Notes under the pieces: generated by a model
What the model saw: the letters and a program-made list of their open reading frames with translations, nothing else
Database searches by the model: none
What the model was told of the DNA's origin: nothing
Assembly: GCA_900754115.1 (NCBI GenBank)
Contig: CAAEBM010000018.1
Location: forward strand, 1-64,000
Origin: Bacilli bacterium
Lineage (GTDB): Bacteria; Bacillota_I; Bacilli_A; RFN20; CAG-631
Reading direction: 5' to 3'
DNA length: 64,000 nucleotides
Translations under genes and position numbers: made by a program
Part shown: positions 52,779 to 61,562 of the stretch, in pieces
Layout: each line of letters starts with the position of its first letter
How positions within the stretch are numbered: position 1 is the stretch's first letter

Positions 52779-54138
52779 CTTCATATCTCCTTTTGAAATA
52801 TCGATTGTATTTACTATTTTGTTCAAAAAAGTATACCACTAAATAAAAGAGAATCATAACCATTAAAAACAAACTTAAGTATTTCACCACATATTCAACA
52901 ATAAAATTGTCATACATTCTAATCATTTCATTATGGTTATCATAATCCACATAATATAGTATATCATCTTTTAACACAATAGTAGAATAGTAACCACCAA
53001 TTATTTGATCTATTTTTCCAAATTCAGTGATTTTTTTAAATGTGGAAGAACTAGCATACCCTATATTTCCACTATAATAAAAATCATTTTTTGTTTGAAG
53101 AACCAAAGCAAAAGTTCCCGTAGTATAGATATTTTCTATGTCTTTTAATCCATGAAGAATGGGAGTAAAAGTATCATAAGAATCGACCCCTAACCCAATG
53201 CCAAATATTCCATAATCGTCATCAATGTAATTATTGCCAATTGCATATAATTCTTGTTGTTGAGTTAAAATAAAAGTTGCATTTTCAATAGAACAAATAT
53301 TTTTTACTAAAAGATTAGATATCATTTCTTTTGTTTGTAATAATGATTCTTCTTGGATTTCTTTTATAATCTCGCTTTTATCTTGTTGAGAATATAAATG
53401 CATTCTGTTATAATCCACTGTAATTTGATTTTGAATGACTTTATTTTGACTTGTGACATAATAAGATGTGTATTGCCGAAAATCTGTCGTAGCATCATTA
53501 CTTATTTTTAAATGCCCTTGAGTGGAAATCATCCTAACATCTTCTATTTGAGGATTAAATTGATAAAGATATCCTCCTTTTAAAATAAATTCATAAACTT
53601 GATAATCTTTTGTCAAAACTGTAAAGTTAGCATATCCTGCATCCACATCAATGACATCTGATAAGATTTTTACAAATGCTTCTGCATTATTGTACAACAA
53701 ATATAAATCATTAATTTCTGTTAAAACTAATGTGTACCCATCTAAACCAAAAACATTATCTCTAAATCCATCTACCTTAACAATATTTCCAAAATCATAA
53801 TCAATTGTTATAAAATTATAAAAATGACTTGTCGCATCACCATATTCATTATCTAAAGATTCAATACCAGCATATTCATTGAGATGTCCAGGAGAAGATT
53901 TGTTAAAACTATAGTGCAAAACATCATCTTCATCAACAGCATAAATCACAGAATAATTATTACTATATAAATCTTTTACTTTTGAAGTAGAAAACAATTC
54001 CGATATCCCTTTTACAGAAGTAGCAAACGGAGCAAAAGAGATTAAAAAGGCACATAAAAACACAAAAAACAAGCAAAGTGCGATAATTGTATTTTTATCT
54101 TTAAAATATAACTTTACATTATTTTTGTGTATTTTCAT
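52762..54138 (-). CDS. Membrane-anchored protein with RCC1-like repeats
   Basis: 458 residues. An N-terminal helix (TIIALCLFFVFLCAFLISFA) and a C-terminal helix (YLSLFLMVMILFYLVVYFF) bracket a large outer part. That part repeats blocks such as ENATFILTQQQELYAIGNN, YGIFGIGLGVDSYDTFTPIL and TGTFALVLQTKNDFYYSGN, which resemble degenerate RCC1 propeller blades. A basic tail follows in the cytoplasm. Function unknown. AAGGTGG precedes the ATG; it lies 13 bp after jag, so it extends the rpmH-rnpA-yidC-jag series. Confidence 0.7.
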   Translation of the reverse strand: MKIHKNNVKLYFKDKNTIIALCLFFVFLCAFLISFAPFATSVKGISELFSTSKVKDLYSNNYSVIYAVDEDDVLHYSFNKSSPGHLNEYAGIESLDNEYGDATSHFYNFITIDYDFGNIVKVDGFRDNVFGLDGYTLVLTEINDLYLLYNNAEAFVKILSDVIDVDAGYANFTVLTKDYQVYEFILKGGYLYQFNPQIEDVRMISTQGHLKISNDATTDFRQYTSYYVTSQNKVIQNQITVDYNRMHLYSQQDKSEIIKEIQEESLLQTKEMISNLLVKNICSIENATFILTQQQELYAIGNNYIDDDYGIFGIGLGVDSYDTFTPILHGLKDIENIYTTGTFALVLQTKNDFYYSGNIGYASSSTFKKITEFGKIDQIIGGYYSTIVLKDDILYYVDYDNHNEMIRMYDNFIVEYVVKYLSLFLMVMILFYLVVYFFEQNSKYNRYFKRRYEDESKK

Positions 54139-54151
54139 AAAACCACCTTAT

Positions 54152-54760
54152 TTAGTTTTCTTCATAAACAATCGTAATGTGCCGATTTTTTCCTTCTCCT
54201 TCACTGACTGTTTTCACATTTTTAAAATTTGCAATCGCATTGTGAATTGCTCTTCTTTCATCAGCAGTCATTGGATCTAAAACGGCAGTTATTTTTGTTT
54301 TAGAAACTTTAATTGCTTCTCTTTTAGCCATTGCAGCTAATTTTACATATTTTTCTTCTTTATAATCATTAATGTCTAATAAAATGCGTACACGTTTTTT
54401 AAATACAAAGTTTGTAGCACAACGAACAATTTGATTTAAAGCTTGTAATGTTCTACCATTTTTACCGATTAAAATTGAATTGTGATTGGTTGATATTTTA
54501 ATGCGAATAAAGCCATCTTCATATTTAGTAGACAAAGTGACTTCAAGACCTAAAGCTTCAATCACATCAATTAAATAATTTTGAACAAATTCAATGACCA
54601 TTGCTTCAGTATAAGCAGCAATTTGAACTTTCTTTTTTAATCCTAATAAAGACTTTGTTTCGCTTACCACTTCATAGGTAATATTTTCAATTGGACTATT
54701 CAATTCTTCACTGGCTTTTTGTAGTGCTTCTTCTACACTTTTACCCACAAAATATTTCAT
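54152..54760 (-). CDS. khpB: RNA-binding protein Jag/KhpB
   Basis: 202 residues. Jag_N domain (VGKSVEEALQKASEELNSP), a central KH domain (SILIGKNGRTLQALNQIV) and a C-terminal R3H domain (MTADERRAIHNAIANF). KhpB with KhpA binds many RNAs and affects cell division and elongation in Firmicutes. It follows yidC, the classic order. AGGAGG precedes the ATG. Confidence 0.95.
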   Translation of the reverse strand: MKYFVGKSVEEALQKASEELNSPIENITYEVVSETKSLLGLKKKVQIAAYTEAMVIEFVQNYLIDVIEALGLEVTLSTKYEDGFIRIKISTNHNSILIGKNGRTLQALNQIVRCATNFVFKKRVRILLDINDYKEEKYVKLAAMAKREAIKVSKTKITAVLDPMTADERRAIHNAIANFKNVKTVSEGEGKNRHITIVYEEN

Positions 54761-54777
54761 TACTACTCCTCCTACTT

Positions 54778-56214
54778 TTAATTTTCTGTACTTGTTCCTT
54801 TAGGAATGGTATACGTTTTTTCAACTTTTTTTAATTTATATTTACCTTTTCCTTTTGATGCATTGTTAATATGATGCATAATTACGTTTTGTAAGACTTG
54901 AACTAAAGAACTTGCAATCCAATAAATATCCATTGTTGCTGGCATCATAAAGCCCATTACTAAAATCATTACCATAAAAATGTTAGAAACCATAGCTGTT
55001 TGTTTTTGAGCTTTTTTCGCTTCGTAAGTCATTCGCTTACGATTTAAAATATTAGGCATTTTCATAGATAATACTTGGCTTGCTGCCATAAATAAGAAGA
55101 TTGCTAATGCCCCAATTTTAAAGGTTCCAAATATATTTGAGGAAATGGTTGTTCCTAATACAATTCCTAAAAAACTTCCTGTCCGTAAAACTGTGGTAGT
55201 AATAACGGCACGATACATTCCAATAAAGATAGGGAACGTAATAATGAGTGATAAAAATGGAGCAAATGGTTTAATATTGTATTTTTTATACACATTCATC
55301 ATTTCCATACCCATTCGTTGTCGCACTTCTGGAGATTTATTATTTCCATACTTTGCTTGGATTTTAGCAATTTCCGGTTGAATTTCTTGCATCCGATGAG
55401 TGCTCATTGTTCCTTTAAAGGTGACTAACATGACTAAAACTTTAATGAGCAAAGTAACTAATAAAATTGCAAAAACTTGAGCTACTCCTGTTCCACCAAA
55501 CCAGTTTACAAAAGTATTTAATAACCAAGCCATTGGATAAACAATTAAACCAGTAAAGAAACTAACTTTAAAAGCATCACCCCAAGTTTTATGAGTCAAA
55601 GTCACTCCTGAATCAGGGTCTTTAATATCTTTACCGACAACAAAACATGCTTTTGAATGGCTTTGTAAACGATAATAAACAGTCAAAGGATTATTTTGGC
55701 CTCCTGATTTATCAGTTGATGGTGTTTTAATGCGATGCACAAAATCAGCAGCAATATTTTGCGTGTCATTTAATTGTGTTTTCGCATTATCAACTGCAGT
55801 TTGATCTTCTCCTGAATAAATAGGATCAGCATCTAAACCATTAAAAGTTACTTGATTAGAAGTAGCAATATAACGACCGACTGCATTTTGATAATCTAAT
55901 GTTTTAATTTCATCTGTATCTTTTCCATAAAAATTAGCATAAAGTACAAATAAATATTGCCCTTCCACATTTGTTTGAGATTCATCTACGAGTACTAAAT
56001 CTCCATTTTGCATGATAAATTGATCTTGCAGTTCATGTTCATCTGCTAAATAATCAATAATGTAGGTATATCGTATTTTTCCAAATTCGGTATTTGGATC
56101 TTCTGCATTTCCACAAAATTGACCATCATAAGGATTTGACGAACATCCTGTTCCAATAAATAAAAAGGCAAAAGTAAATAAAATTGCTAATCTTTTGAGC
56201 CATTTATTTTTCAT
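54778..56214 (-). CDS. yidC: Membrane protein insertase YidC with large outer domain
   Basis: 478 residues, far longer than the ~260 of Bacillus SpoIIIJ/YqjG. Lipobox FIGTGCSS (Cys 24) then about 190 extracytoplasmic residues not seen in Bacillus YidC. The conserved five-helix core begins near 215, with QVFAILLVTLLIKVLVMLVT, THRMQEIQPEIAKIQAKYG and FPIFIGMYRAV. The groove Arg of helix 2 is replaced by Lys (LLIKVLV). YidC inserts membrane proteins with or without Sec. It lies between rnpA and jag with a GGAGTG ribosome site. Confidence 0.95.
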   Translation of the reverse strand: MKNKWLKRLAILFTFAFLFIGTGCSSNPYDGQFCGNAEDPNTEFGKIRYTYIIDYLADEHELQDQFIMQNGDLVLVDESQTNVEGQYLFVLYANFYGKDTDEIKTLDYQNAVGRYIATSNQVTFNGLDADPIYSGEDQTAVDNAKTQLNDTQNIAADFVHRIKTPSTDKSGGQNNPLTVYYRLQSHSKACFVVGKDIKDPDSGVTLTHKTWGDAFKVSFFTGLIVYPMAWLLNTFVNWFGGTGVAQVFAILLVTLLIKVLVMLVTFKGTMSTHRMQEIQPEIAKIQAKYGNNKSPEVRQRMGMEMMNVYKKYNIKPFAPFLSLIITFPIFIGMYRAVITTTVLRTGSFLGIVLGTTISSNIFGTFKIGALAIFLFMAASQVLSMKMPNILNRKRMTYEAKKAQKQTAMVSNIFMVMILVMGFMMPATMDIYWIASSLVQVLQNVIMHHINNASKGKGKYKLKKVEKTYTIPKGTSTEN

Positions 56215-56224
56215 ATCTTCACTC

Positions 56225-56548
56225 CTATCGAATTTTTAAATAAAGTTGATTTAAAATTTTTAAATTTTCTTGAAAAGTAAAATCTAAATATTTTTTACGA
56301 ATAACCAAAACATAATCCACTTCTTTTTGAAAATCAAAACATTGTTTCACCATTTCTCTTACTTGTCGTTTTATTTTATTTCTTAACACAGCATGTCCAA
56401 TTTTTTTACTAACAGAAATACAAATTCGCGATTGATGAAGTGTATTTTTTTGATAGTAAATGGAAAAAGAAACAGTGTGAACAACTTGTTTAGAATTGAC
56501 GATTTTTGAGATTTCTTCATTTCTTTTTAAACGAAATTTTTTCTTCAC
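56225..56548 (-). CDS. rnpA: Ribonuclease P protein component
   Basis: 107 residues from a GTG start preceded by AGAGGTG. The RNase P protein signature is present (RICISVSKKIGHAVLRNKIK then RQVREM), with an N-terminal KKKFRLKRNEEISK. It binds the RNase P RNA for tRNA 5' maturation. Earlier in-frame codons fall in the rpmH/rnpA terminator hairpin and are unlikely starts. It lies 10 bp before yidC. Confidence 0.95.
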   Translation of the reverse strand: MKKKFRLKRNEEISKIVNSKQVVHTVSFSIYYQKNTLHQSRICISVSKKIGHAVLRNKIKRQVREMVKQCFDFQKEVDYVLVIRKKYLDFTFQENLKILNQLYLKIR

Positions 56549-56570
56549 AAAAACACCTCTTAATAAATGG

Positions 56571-56595
56571 AAAAAACCACTAGCAGTGCTAGTGG
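56571..56595 (-). terminator. Terminator/attenuator between rpmH and rnpA
   Basis: On the minus strand a perfect 9-bp stem, CCACTAGCA / TGCTAGTGG, is followed at once by TTTTTT and then the rnpA ribosome site. It would end most rpmH transcripts and let only part continue into rnpA-yidC-jag. Confidence 0.85.
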
Positions 56596-56604
56596 CCACG
56601 AATC

Positions 56605-56739
56605 TTAAGCAGAAAGAACTTGGCGATTTCTACGTCTTCTTCTTGCAATAACTTTTCTTCCATTAGGAGTGGCCATACGGGCTCTAAATCCATGTACATT
56701 TTTATGTTTTCTTTTACTAGGTTGATACGTTCTTTTCAT
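56605..56739 (-). CDS. rpmH: 50S ribosomal protein L34
   Basis: 44 residues: MKRTYQPSKRKHKNVHGFRA, then RMATPNGRKVIARRRRRNRQ and VLSA. This is a complete L34. GGAGGTG precedes the ATG at 56739. It is the first leftward gene from oriC, the conserved place for rpmH. Confidence 0.98.
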   Translation of the reverse strand: MKRTYQPSKRKHKNVHGFRARMATPNGRKVIARRRRRNRQVLSA

Positions 56740-56837
56740 AATAGACTACACCTCCGATTTTTCACTATGCACGTAAGATTATACCTTTTTATCATGGATA
56801 AGTCAAATAATATTATTATATTATTTAGTAGTTTTTT

Positions 56838-57063
56838 TGTGGATTATTTTGTGGATAACTTTGTTTATTCCCTAATTTTAGGAATTTTACACTTTTATCT
56901 TAATTTAAAATGTGGAAAATATAATTTAAAATATCCACAAATCAACGTGAATAAAATTTATTCACAACTTATCCACAAATAAAAAATGTGGATAACTAGG
57001 ATTATATTACATATAAAATTGTGGATAAGTAATTTTTTTATTATTTTTAGTTACTTTTCCACA
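56838..57063. other. oriC, part 1: DnaA-box cluster between rpmH and dnaA
   Basis: Four perfect DnaA boxes TTATCCACA (either strand): 56850-56858, 56969-56977, 56987-56995 and 57020-57028. Near matches lie at 56838-56846, 56911-56919, 56931-56939, 56958-56966 and 57055-57063. The region is very AT-rich and sits between rpmH and dnaA, where bacterial origins of this group are found. Confidence 0.92.
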
Positions 57064-57104
57064 AATATATGTTATGCTATTATGCACAGAGAGGTAAAAG
57101 GCTT

Positions 57105-58460
57105 ATGGAAGTAACTCAAAGACAAACCATACAAAAAATATGGAATGAAATATTAAATCGGGCTGAAAAAAAGTTTGATGCAAATGCTTATAACACTTTT
57201 TTTGTTCCTGTTCGACCAATCAGTGTAGAAGATCAACAATTCATTGTTGAAGCTCCTTCTAGATTTGTTAAAGAAGTTTTAATTGGACAATTTGGACAAA
57301 CAATTAATGATTATTTAAAAACAATTACAGAAACTGATTTTTATTTGGTTGTTAAAGAAGCCTCAGAAAACACTGAAACAAAAGTTTTTGCAAAAGAAAA
57401 TGCCATTCGGTTGTCTTCTAATTTGAATCCACAATTTTTGTTTGAAAATTTTGTCGTTGGTCCTTCTAATCGTGAATGTTATGAAGCCTCTTTAGCTGCT
57501 GCTTTAGAACCTGGTAAATTTTATAATCCTTTATTTATTTATGGTAAAAGTGGTATTGGAAAAACCCACTTACTTCATGCTATTGGAAATTATTGCAAAG
57601 AACACCATAATAAAACGATGAATATATATTATACTACTGCTAATGATTTTGTCGATGATTTCATGCGTTCTAATCAAAATAAAGATGTTGAATCCTTAAA
57701 AGCTAAATTTAGAAGTATTGATGTTCTTTTATTAGATGATGTTCAATTTTTAGCTGGAAAAGATAAAACAGGAGAAGTCTTTTTTCACATTTTCAATAAT
57801 TTATTTAATGAAAAAAAGCAAATTGTCTTAACTTCTGATCGTTATCCCAATGATTTAAGAGGCTTAGAATCGCGATTAGTCAGTCGATTTGCTTCAGGTT
57901 TAACTGTAGGAATGGATGCTCCAGAATATGAAACAGCTTATGCAATTTTAAAACGAAAAATAGAAGCTAAAAATTTAGGAATCAAAAATATAGATGATGA
58001 AGTTTTACATTACTTAGCTAGCAATTTTTCTAGTGATGTACGACAATTAGAAGGTTCTTTAACACGTTTATTTTTCTATGCAACCACGATTAACAAAAGC
58101 GATCGAATCGATATGGATTTAGCTTTAGAAGCATTTAAATCTATCACTCCACCAAAAGGAAATATTTCTTCTTTAACTGCTGATCAAATCAAAAAAACTG
58201 TCGCTGAATACTACTCTTTAACGTCTTCTCAACTCATTTCAAAAAGTCGGACAAACGTATTAACTATTCCACGTCATATCGCCATTTATTTATGTCGTAC
58301 TTTATTAAATATGACCTTTGAAGAAATTGGATCTGAATTTGGAAATCGGGATCATACAACAGTGATGAACGCTTGTTTAAAAATTGAAAAATTATATACT
58401 GAAAACGAGAATTATAAACTCGCTATCAACAAAATTAAAAAGTTATTAACAACAAAATAA
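57105..58460 (+). CDS. dnaA: Chromosomal replication initiator DnaA
   Basis: 451 residues from the ATG at 57105 (AGAGGT upstream); an earlier in-frame ATG at 57069 lies in the promoter. Domain I at the N-terminus, AAA+ core with YGKSGIGKTHLLHAIGNY and VLLLDDVQFLAGK, sensor and Arg-finger segments (LESRLVSRFASGL), and domain IV with the DnaA signature FGNRDHTTVMNAC. It binds the boxes on both sides of its own gene and opens the origin. A likely promoter is TTACTT (57051-57056), 16 bp, TATGCT; it overlaps a DnaA-box-like site, which suggests autoregulation. Confidence 0.98.
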   Translation: MEVTQRQTIQKIWNEILNRAEKKFDANAYNTFFVPVRPISVEDQQFIVEAPSRFVKEVLIGQFGQTINDYLKTITETDFYLVVKEASENTETKVFAKENAIRLSSNLNPQFLFENFVVGPSNRECYEASLAAALEPGKFYNPLFIYGKSGIGKTHLLHAIGNYCKEHHNKTMNIYYTTANDFVDDFMRSNQNKDVESLKAKFRSIDVLLLDDVQFLAGKDKTGEVFFHIFNNLFNEKKQIVLTSDRYPNDLRGLESRLVSRFASGLTVGMDAPEYETAYAILKRKIEAKNLGIKNIDDEVLHYLASNFSSDVRQLEGSLTRLFFYATTINKSDRIDMDLALEAFKSITPPKGNISSLTADQIKKTVAEYYSLTSSQLISKSRTNVLTIPRHIAIYLCRTLLNMTFEEIGSEFGNRDHTTVMNACLKIEKLYTENENYKLAINKIKKLLTTK

Positions 58461-58600
58461 AAGTTATCCACCAAGCGATTTTTATAGACTTATTTTTTTA
58501 TATATATTATAATATATATAAGCAATGGTGATAATTATTTATCAACAAATCAACACTGCTTATTATTATTGTTATTATATAAAAAAACAATAAAAAAGAA
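58461..58600. other. oriC, part 2: AT-rich unwinding region between dnaA and dnaN
   Basis: DnaA-box-like TTATCCACC lies right after dnaA and TTATCAACA at about 58539. Between them is an almost pure AT block (about 58490-58520, TTATATATATTATAATATAT), followed by TAT/TTA trinucleotide runs (58560-58580). This matches the bipartite Bacillus origin, where unwinding occurs downstream of dnaA. The dnaN promoter must also be here. Confidence 0.75.
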
Positions 58601-58617
58601 TAAAAGGAGAGAGCAAA

Positions 58618-59739
58618 ATGAAATTTAAAATCAACCGCCAAATCCTATTAGCTAACCTATCAAAAGTTTCTAAGGCTGTAAATAACAAAACTCCATTTTT
58701 AGCTTTAACAGGAATTTTATTTAACTTAACAAATGAATCTTTAGAGTTAGTTGGAAGTGACAACGATTTATGCATTCGTTGCATTATTAATAAAGAAGTA
58801 AATGGAGATCAAGTGATTGAAATAGAAGAAATTGGTTCAACCGTAATCAATGAAAAGATTATTTGTGAAATTGTAAGAAAAGTTGAATCTGATATGATTG
58901 AAATTGAAGTCATGGATAATTTAGCAAAAATTAGAAGTGACAAGTCTATCTTTAGTGTCAATACCATTCCTTCTATTGATTATCCTAGTATTGATTTTTC
59001 ACTTATTGGAGATTCCTTTAGTATTGATGCCTTGGAATTAAAAAATGTTTTTGATCAAACATTATTTGCTTCTAGTGATAAAGAAGCAAGACCTATTTTA
59101 ACTGGTTTAAATGTAAAATGCGTAAATAATACATTAGAATTTGTTGCAACAGATACCTATCGTTTGTCTAAAAAGATTGTTGAATTATCTAATCCTAACG
59201 AATTCAATGTTACAATTCCAAAATCTTCTTTAGATGAATTAAATAAAATTATTGAATTAGGAACAATGGTTCATGTCTATATAACAGATAAAAAAGTTAT
59301 CTTTGATTTAGAAGATTGTGTTGTTATCAGTCGTTTGATTAGCGGAACTTATCCTGATACTTCAAGACTGATTCCAAATGAGTTTGATCAAACTTTAACT
59401 TTATCTACTAAAGATTTATTAGGTGCTGTAGATCGTGCTTCTATTTTATTAACTGAAAGAAACAATGTTGTAAAATTAAATATGAAAGATGATGAAGTAT
59501 TTGTTTCTGCAAAAAGTATGGAAGTCGGTTATGTGGTTGAAAAATTAAATGATTATTATTATGAAGGAAATCCTTTAATGATTTCATTTAGTGCTCGTTA
59601 TTTAGTTGAAGCTGTAAAAGCTTTAAATAGTGAAGAAATCACTTTACATTTTACAGGTGATATGAAACCAATCATATTAAAATCAAAGACGAATTCAAAT
59701 TTAATTGAATTAATTTTACCTGTAAGAACTTATAACTAA
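58618..59739 (+). CDS. dnaN: DNA polymerase III beta sliding clamp
   Basis: 373 residues, normal clamp length, starting MKFKINRQILLANLSKVSKA and ending with the conserved LILPVRTYN tail. Three repeats of the clamp fold; ATDTYRLSKK near 180 belongs to the partner-binding region. GGAGAGAGC precedes the ATG. Followed by a terminator. Confidence 0.97.
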   Translation: MKFKINRQILLANLSKVSKAVNNKTPFLALTGILFNLTNESLELVGSDNDLCIRCIINKEVNGDQVIEIEEIGSTVINEKIICEIVRKVESDMIEIEVMDNLAKIRSDKSIFSVNTIPSIDYPSIDFSLIGDSFSIDALELKNVFDQTLFASSDKEARPILTGLNVKCVNNTLEFVATDTYRLSKKIVELSNPNEFNVTIPKSSLDELNKIIELGTMVHVYITDKKVIFDLEDCVVISRLISGTYPDTSRLIPNEFDQTLTLSTKDLLGAVDRASILLTERNNVVKLNMKDDEVFVSAKSMEVGYVVEKLNDYYYEGNPLMISFSARYLVEAVKALNSEEITLHFTGDMKPIILKSKTNSNLIELILPVRTYN

Positions 59740-59749
59740 AAGATTTTTA

Positions 59750-59775
59750 AAAGATTCCTAATGGAATCTTTTTTT
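59750..59775 (+). terminator. Terminator of dnaN
   Basis: Perfect 9-bp stem AAAGATTCC / GGAATCTTT, loop TAAT, followed by a T run, 10 bp after the stop codon. Confidence 0.9.
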
Positions 59776-59829
59776 CTTTAATTTAAAAATGAACAGTGAT
59801 ACAATATGCTTGAAAAGGAAATGAGGAAA

Positions 59830-61017
59830 ATGAATAGAAAATATTTTGAAGAATTGCAACAATTTTACAACAAAGAATTAGAAGAAACTTTATCCTTTTG
59901 GTATAACTATGGATATGATAAAAAAAATGGAGGCTTTTATACTTGCCTAGAACGAAATGGGGACATTTATGATACAGATAAATCTGTTTGGGCCCAAGGA
60001 AGAGGAATGTGGGTTTTTGCAAGAGCCTATAATTTTATTAAAAAGGATGCTCGTTATTTAAAAGCAGCTCAAGACGCCTATGAATTTGTAACAAAACATT
60101 GTTTTGATACAGATGGTAGAATGTTTTTTACAGTAACAGGAGATGGAAAAGGAATTCAAAAAAGACGATATTGGTTTTCTGAATCATTTACTGTCGTTGG
60201 TTCAGCAGAACTTTATCGTGCGACTCAAGATCCTAAATACTTAAAAACAGCTAGAGAAACGTTTGACACGATGTTAAAAGTAAAAACAGGTGTGATTAAA
60301 ACGGAACCTAAATATAATCCTGAAGTCATTCAATGCATTTCACTAGCTAGTCCAATGATTCTTTTAGTTACTAGCCAAATTTTAAGAGAAATTGATGTAG
60401 AGAAAAAGGATTATTATCACCAAATTATTGATGATAGTATAGCGGAAATCAAATTACATGTTCATCCAGAATTTAAAGCTGTTTTTGAAAATGTAAATCC
60501 TGATGGAAGTCAAGTAGAAGGATCACGTGGAAGATTAGTTAATCCTGGTCATTCTATTGAAGCAAGTTGGTTTTTGATGACGGAAGCAGTTTATCGCAAT
60601 CATGATCAAGAGTTAATGAACTTAGCTTTAAATATTTTAAATTGGTCTTTTGATTTAGGTTGGGATGTTAAAGAAAAAGGATTACGTTATTTTGTAGATG
60701 TCGAAAATAAACCAGTGCAAGCATTAGAATGGGATATGAAATTATGGTGGCCACATAATGAAATGCTTATTGCTTTCTTAATGGCTTATAAGTTGACTAA
60801 AGATGAACATTATCTACAACAATATCGTTTAGTTCATGATTATGCTTTTGGTCATTTTAAAGATACTCATTATGGAGAATGGTATGGCTATTTGCATCGC
60901 GATGGTAGTATAGCTACAGATTTAAAAGGAAATATTTTTAAAGGACCATTCCATTTACCTCGTTGCTTAATGGAAAATAGTTTACAATTACAAGAGATGC
61001 TAAAAAACCATAACTAA
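59830..61017 (+). CDS. AGE-family sugar epimerase/isomerase
   Basis: 395 residues from MNRKYFEELQ; a TACAAT -10 near 59797 makes the earlier ATG at 59806 unlikely, while the ATG at 59821 remains possible. An (alpha/alpha)6 barrel with motifs of N-acylglucosamine 2-epimerase: WAQGRGMWVFARAYN, GKGIQKRRYWFSESF, RLVNPGHSIEASWFLM and WDMKLWWPHNEMLIAF (active-site His in GHSIE and WPHNE). Family members interconvert GlcNAc/ManNAc, cellobiose/epilactose-type sugars or mannose/fructose; the exact substrate is not clear. Stands alone between dnaN and tRNA-Gly. Confidence 0.9.
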   Translation: MNRKYFEELQQFYNKELEETLSFWYNYGYDKKNGGFYTCLERNGDIYDTDKSVWAQGRGMWVFARAYNFIKKDARYLKAAQDAYEFVTKHCFDTDGRMFFTVTGDGKGIQKRRYWFSESFTVVGSAELYRATQDPKYLKTARETFDTMLKVKTGVIKTEPKYNPEVIQCISLASPMILLVTSQILREIDVEKKDYYHQIIDDSIAEIKLHVHPEFKAVFENVNPDGSQVEGSRGRLVNPGHSIEASWFLMTEAVYRNHDQELMNLALNILNWSFDLGWDVKEKGLRYFVDVENKPVQALEWDMKLWWPHNEMLIAFLMAYKLTKDEHYLQQYRLVHDYAFGHFKDTHYGEWYGYLHRDGSIATDLKGNIFKGPFHLPRCLMENSLQLQEMLKNHN

Positions 61018-61020
61018 GTG

Positions 61021-61052
61021 TTGAAAAAATAAAAATGATGTGCTAATATAAT
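61021..61052 (+). promoter_or_regulatory. tRNA-Gly promoter
   Basis: TTGAAA (61021-61026), 17-bp spacer, TAATAT (61044-61049), overlapping TATAAT at 61047-61052. About 15 nt before the tRNA. Confidence 0.55.
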
Positions 61053-61066
61053 ATAGCACATTTAAT

Positions 61067-61140
61067 GCAGATATAGTTCAATGGTAGAACACTACCTTGC
61101 CAAGGTAGTTATGCGGGTTCGATTCCCGTTATCTGCTCCA
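61067..61140 (+). tRNA. tRNA-Gly (anticodon GCC)
   Basis: Full cloverleaf: acceptor GCAGATA/TATCTGC, D arm GTTC...GAAC, anticodon stem CTACC/GGTAG with loop TTGCCAA (anticodon GCC), T arm CGGG-TTCGATT-CCCG, discriminator T and encoded CCA. Confidence 0.97.
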
Positions 61141-61172
61141 TCTAAAGCATATGAAAAGGCTATTTTGCCTTT

Positions 61173-61209
61173 AAAGTCCTAAAAAAATGAAAATGTTTTA
61201 GGACTTTTT
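61173..61209 (+). terminator. Terminator after tRNA-Gly
   Basis: Perfect 12-bp stem AAAGTCCTAAAA / TTTTAGGACTTT followed by TTTTAT; a smaller AAAGGC/GCCTTT hairpin precedes it. Confidence 0.9.
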
Positions 61210-61500
61210 ATATTTTAGGTAGAAAATTGGTAAAAAAATAGATAACAATATTTGTGCCTGAACGTTCAAAAGTCAGCCGTGGCATTATTGAAGTTTATGT
61301 TTATTAAGATGTTCCCTTATGCACGGAGAGGTCTATCCTGATGCATATTCATCGGAGGTTTATAAAAATGCATATTATATTTTGAATATCATTCTAAAGA
61401 CTTTTTTATAATCAAAAAAGGTGGAAGTTTGTATCTTTCACCTTTTTCTAATATGTAGGATAATGAACAAATTTCAAAAAATATAAAAATCTTTCAATAT
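61210..61500. other. Non-coding stretch with gene relic between tRNA-Gly and the DUF4143 ATPase
   Basis: One plus-strand frame reads FVPERSKVSRGIIEVYVY then stop, then DVPLCTERSILMHIHRRFIK. It looks like a broken coding remnant of higher GC than its surroundings; no family assigned. A hairpin terminator lies at 61418-61449 (AAGGTGGAAG / CTTTCACCTT, T run). Position next to a tRNA gene fits a former integration site, but no attachment repeat was seen. Confidence 0.4.
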
Positions 61501-61562
61501 AATTGAATAAAACTATTGATGACAAGAAAATTTTTCAGTATAATATAATCGAGGTGATAAAG

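Noticed and set aside
56620..56982. 120-codon plus-strand open frame across rpmH and oriC
   Set aside because: It overlaps rpmH in antisense and runs through the DnaA boxes; no ribosome site.
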